A stretch of DNA of 64,000 bases from Parvibacter caecicola (GTDB taxonomy: Bacteria; Actinomycetota; Coriobacteriia; Coriobacteriales; Eggerthellaceae), in contig NZ_QIBY01000005.1 in NCBI RefSeq assembly GCF_003725335.1, forward strand, positions 56,985 through 120,984. The letters are read 5' to 3'. Shown piece by piece: positions 62,943-64,000 of this stretch. The notes below the pieces were generated by a model. It worked only from the letters and a program-made list of their open reading frames with translations. It had not been told where the DNA came from and did no database searches. Both the position numbers and the translations under genes were made by a program. Each line of letters opens with the position of its first letter. The first letter of the stretch is position 1.

Positions 62943-63238
62943 TGCCCGGACAAGCGGGGTAATCCGGGCAGAAGGCAACGGGCGAGACAAAGCAACGCGC
63001 AGCTTGACCGGACAAGCGGGGTTATCCGGGCAGGGGGCGCGCTCGGCGGGGCTCCCGCAGGCACTCTGCCCGGACTAGCGGGGTAATCCGGGCAAACGCA
63101 AGCGACCCGCGCGCTTTCCGCAGGACAAGCGCCCCGCAGCCGGCACTCTGCCCGGACTAGCGGGGTAATCCGGGCAGAGGGGTAGGCGCAACGCCGCACG
63201 GCAGGAGGCTTGCCCGGACTAGCGGGGTAATCCGGGCA
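62943..63238. repeat. Array of five 28-bp palindromes at 62-bp period, second type (family E)
   Basis: Palindromes start at 62943, 63005, 63067, 63149 and 63211: spacing 62, 62, 82, 62. Arms TGCCCGGACTA / TAATCCGGGCA around GCGGGG; the last three copies are identical, and the first two differ at 1-3 positions. Intervals (34, 34, 54, 34 bp) are mostly unlike one another. The first copy starts 31 bp, half a period, after the last family D palindrome. Confidence 0.85.
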
Positions 63239-63377
63239 GAGACGGAGGGCACAGCCGGGCGTCGGCCAGGGGCGGGAAGGGGGCCGGACGCAAGGGCGCC
63301 CCCGCCGGAGATGGCGGGGGCGCCGCATGGGAAGGGAGGCTGTTGCGCGCCGAGCGCATCGACACGGCCGTTCGTAG

Positions 63378-63398
63378 GGCAGAGATTCTATCTCTGCC
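63378..63398 (-). repeat. REP-like palindrome (family A, copy 6)
   Basis: TTCGTAG followed by the same 9-bp stem and 3-nt loop as the other copies, in minus orientation, lying in the gene-free repeat field. Confidence 0.7.
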
Positions 63399-63485
63399 CG
63401 GGCGGCGGGCCGGAGGGGCGGGCCGCCGCATGACAGGGGGCGAGGACAACGTCGGGTTCCGGGGACCCCTCCCCGTGTCAGGGGG

Positions 63486-63601
63486 TGTCAGGGTGACGTT
63501 CACTTTCCCGTGCCAGGGGGACGTTCACTTTTGACGCACGTTGCTGGCCATCGGCCCGGCAGCGCTTCTTCGCGTGTCAAAAGCGAACGTCCCCCTGACA
63601 C
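63486..63601. repeat. Long inverted repeat with GTGTCAGGGGGACGTTC arms
   Basis: 31-bp arms at 63510-63540 and 63571-63601 match at about 27 positions; the 30-bp centre contains a TTGCTGG-type inner stem. A truncated direct copy of the left arm lies just before it at 63486-63507. The element resembles a non-autonomous transposable or REP-derived repeat. Confidence 0.65.
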
Positions 63602-63623
63602 CCATCGGAGGGGCGGGCGGGAG

Positions 63624-63651
63624 CCTGACATTATCCCCGTCCCCTGTCAGC
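63624..63651. repeat. TGACA-bounded GGGGACGGGG repeat
   Basis: CCTGACATTATCCCCGTCCCC then TGTCAG: short inverted ends around a G-rich core. The other half-copy is at 26451-26467. Confidence 0.5.
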
Positions 63652-63719
63652 CCTCAGAGGGGCGGCCAGCCGTCGAGCGCTTCGGGCCGGCCGCCCTCTC
63701 GGCATCGGGCAGATGCGGG

Positions 63720-64000
63720 CTACTCGTCCCCGGCGGGCCTGAGGGGCAGGAGCTTCAGCCCCAGGAAGAACACCAGGAAGCCGAGGGCCACGACGCCCAG
63801 CGCCACGCCGAACTCCAAGGGGGTGGGCCAGTAGACCAGGCCCTGGTAGGCAGTCGCCATGTTGCCCTCCCAGTCGGTGACGGTGTAGGGGGTCAGCACG
63901 GCGGGCCAGTCGATGTTGGCCACCTGGAAGCCGCCCACCAGCAGCTGCACGCGCTTGCAGAAGATGGCGGCGATGGCGAACAGGCCGGCCGCCACCAGCA
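63720..64000 (-). CDS. NrfD-type membrane subunit, N-terminus outside the window
   Basis: C-terminal 93 residues of a polytopic protein; the frame stays open to the window edge. RVQLLVGGFQVANI followed by a helix around YWPTPLEFGVALGVVALGFL and the ending LKLLPLRPAGDE resembles the last helices of NrfD/PsrC quinol-interacting anchors of molybdoenzyme complexes. It therefore probably belongs to a second redox complex to the right; it is 41 kb from the molybdoenzyme described here. Confidence 0.6.
   Translation of the reverse strand, partial: LVAAGLFAIAAIFCKRVQLLVGGFQVANIDWPAVLTPYTVTDWEGNMATAYQGLVYWPTPLEFGVALGVVALGFLVFFLGLKLLPLRPAGDE

Noticed and set aside
62664..63238. CRISPR arrays (28-bp repeats with 34-bp spacers)
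   Set aside because: Repeat units vary within each array, are full dyads, intervals of the first array are partly homologous, one interval is 54 bp, and no cas gene is visible. Kept as palindrome arrays.
62858..63328. Minus-strand frame with recurring CPDYPASPG peptides
   Set aside because: The peptide repeat is only a translation of the DNA palindromes; no ribosome-binding site and no other protein features.
63720..64000. NrfD fragment as the anchor of the molybdoenzyme at 19617-22664
   Set aside because: It is 41 kb away and is the end of a separate gene running off the window; linkage is not supported.

Overview
The window is high-GC bacterial DNA that most resembles an anaerobic gut actinobacterium of the Eggerthellaceae (Coriobacteriia: Eggerthella, Gordonibacter or a relative). 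This is inference from content: a Tat-exported molybdopterin oxidoreductase with its own ferredoxin subunit and a TorD chaperone, a polyferredoxin, an NrfD-type anchor fragment, a CBS-domain family II pyrophosphatase, a VanS/VanR-like pair, an LPXTG surface protein and meso-diaminopimelate dehydrogenase. No rRNA, tRNA, integrase, transposase or cas gene was found.

Layout. 1-2055: end-truncated membrane glycosyltransferase-like gene. 2158-12275 (all minus): adk, secY and the spc/S10-distal ribosomal proteins in canonical order. 12.3-27.7 kb: fifteen kb of unrelated genes (YgiQ radical SAM, lipid kinase, trigger factor, ZIP transporter, PIN/AbrB pair, molybdoenzyme plus ferredoxin subunit, then a winged-helix-like protein, TorD, polyferredoxin and LysR). 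27.7-32.7 kb: rplW, rplD, rplC, rpsJ, fusA, rpsG, rpsL. The str-S10-spc supercluster is therefore split between rplW, which ends in a clear terminator, and rplB, which has its own promoter. 32.9-35.6 kb: M20 peptidase and pyrophosphatase. 35.7-40.6 kb: an AT-richer island of small unknown genes and decayed duplicates (two hicB relics, an sdaA 5'-end relic, a MerR relic, a frameshifted gene). 40.8-55.1 kb: sdaA, pcrA, DAHP synthase and chorismate mutase, HdeD-like protein, uppP, TatD, ddh, two-component pair, thrH. 55.1-58.3 kb: a Trm9-like methyltransferase divergent from an Elp3 homolog, which suggests a bacterial mcm5U34 tRNA pathway. 58.5-62.3 kb: hybrid sensor kinase and LPXTG protein. 62.3-63.7 kb: gene-free repeat field. 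63.7 kb to the end: NrfD fragment.

The most unusual content is non-coding. (1) A structured element of roughly 100-200 nt sits just after the stop codon of six minus-strand genes: secY, rpmD, rplX, pcrA, the DAHP synthase and the VanS-like kinase. It consists of a short GNCA-loop hairpin, then in the full copies a long hairpin with a conserved tip, then a GTGGACCTG tail. Three copies fill gaps within or beside the ribosomal operon. (2) REP-like palindromes preceded by GTAG lie a few bases after several stop codons. (3) Two adjacent arrays of 28-bp palindromes repeat at exactly 62 bp (one 82-bp interval). They imitate CRISPR spacing but look more like helically phased binding sites or structured RNA. 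(4) Two 61-bp near-perfect hairpins flank the accessory block inside the split ribosomal operon.
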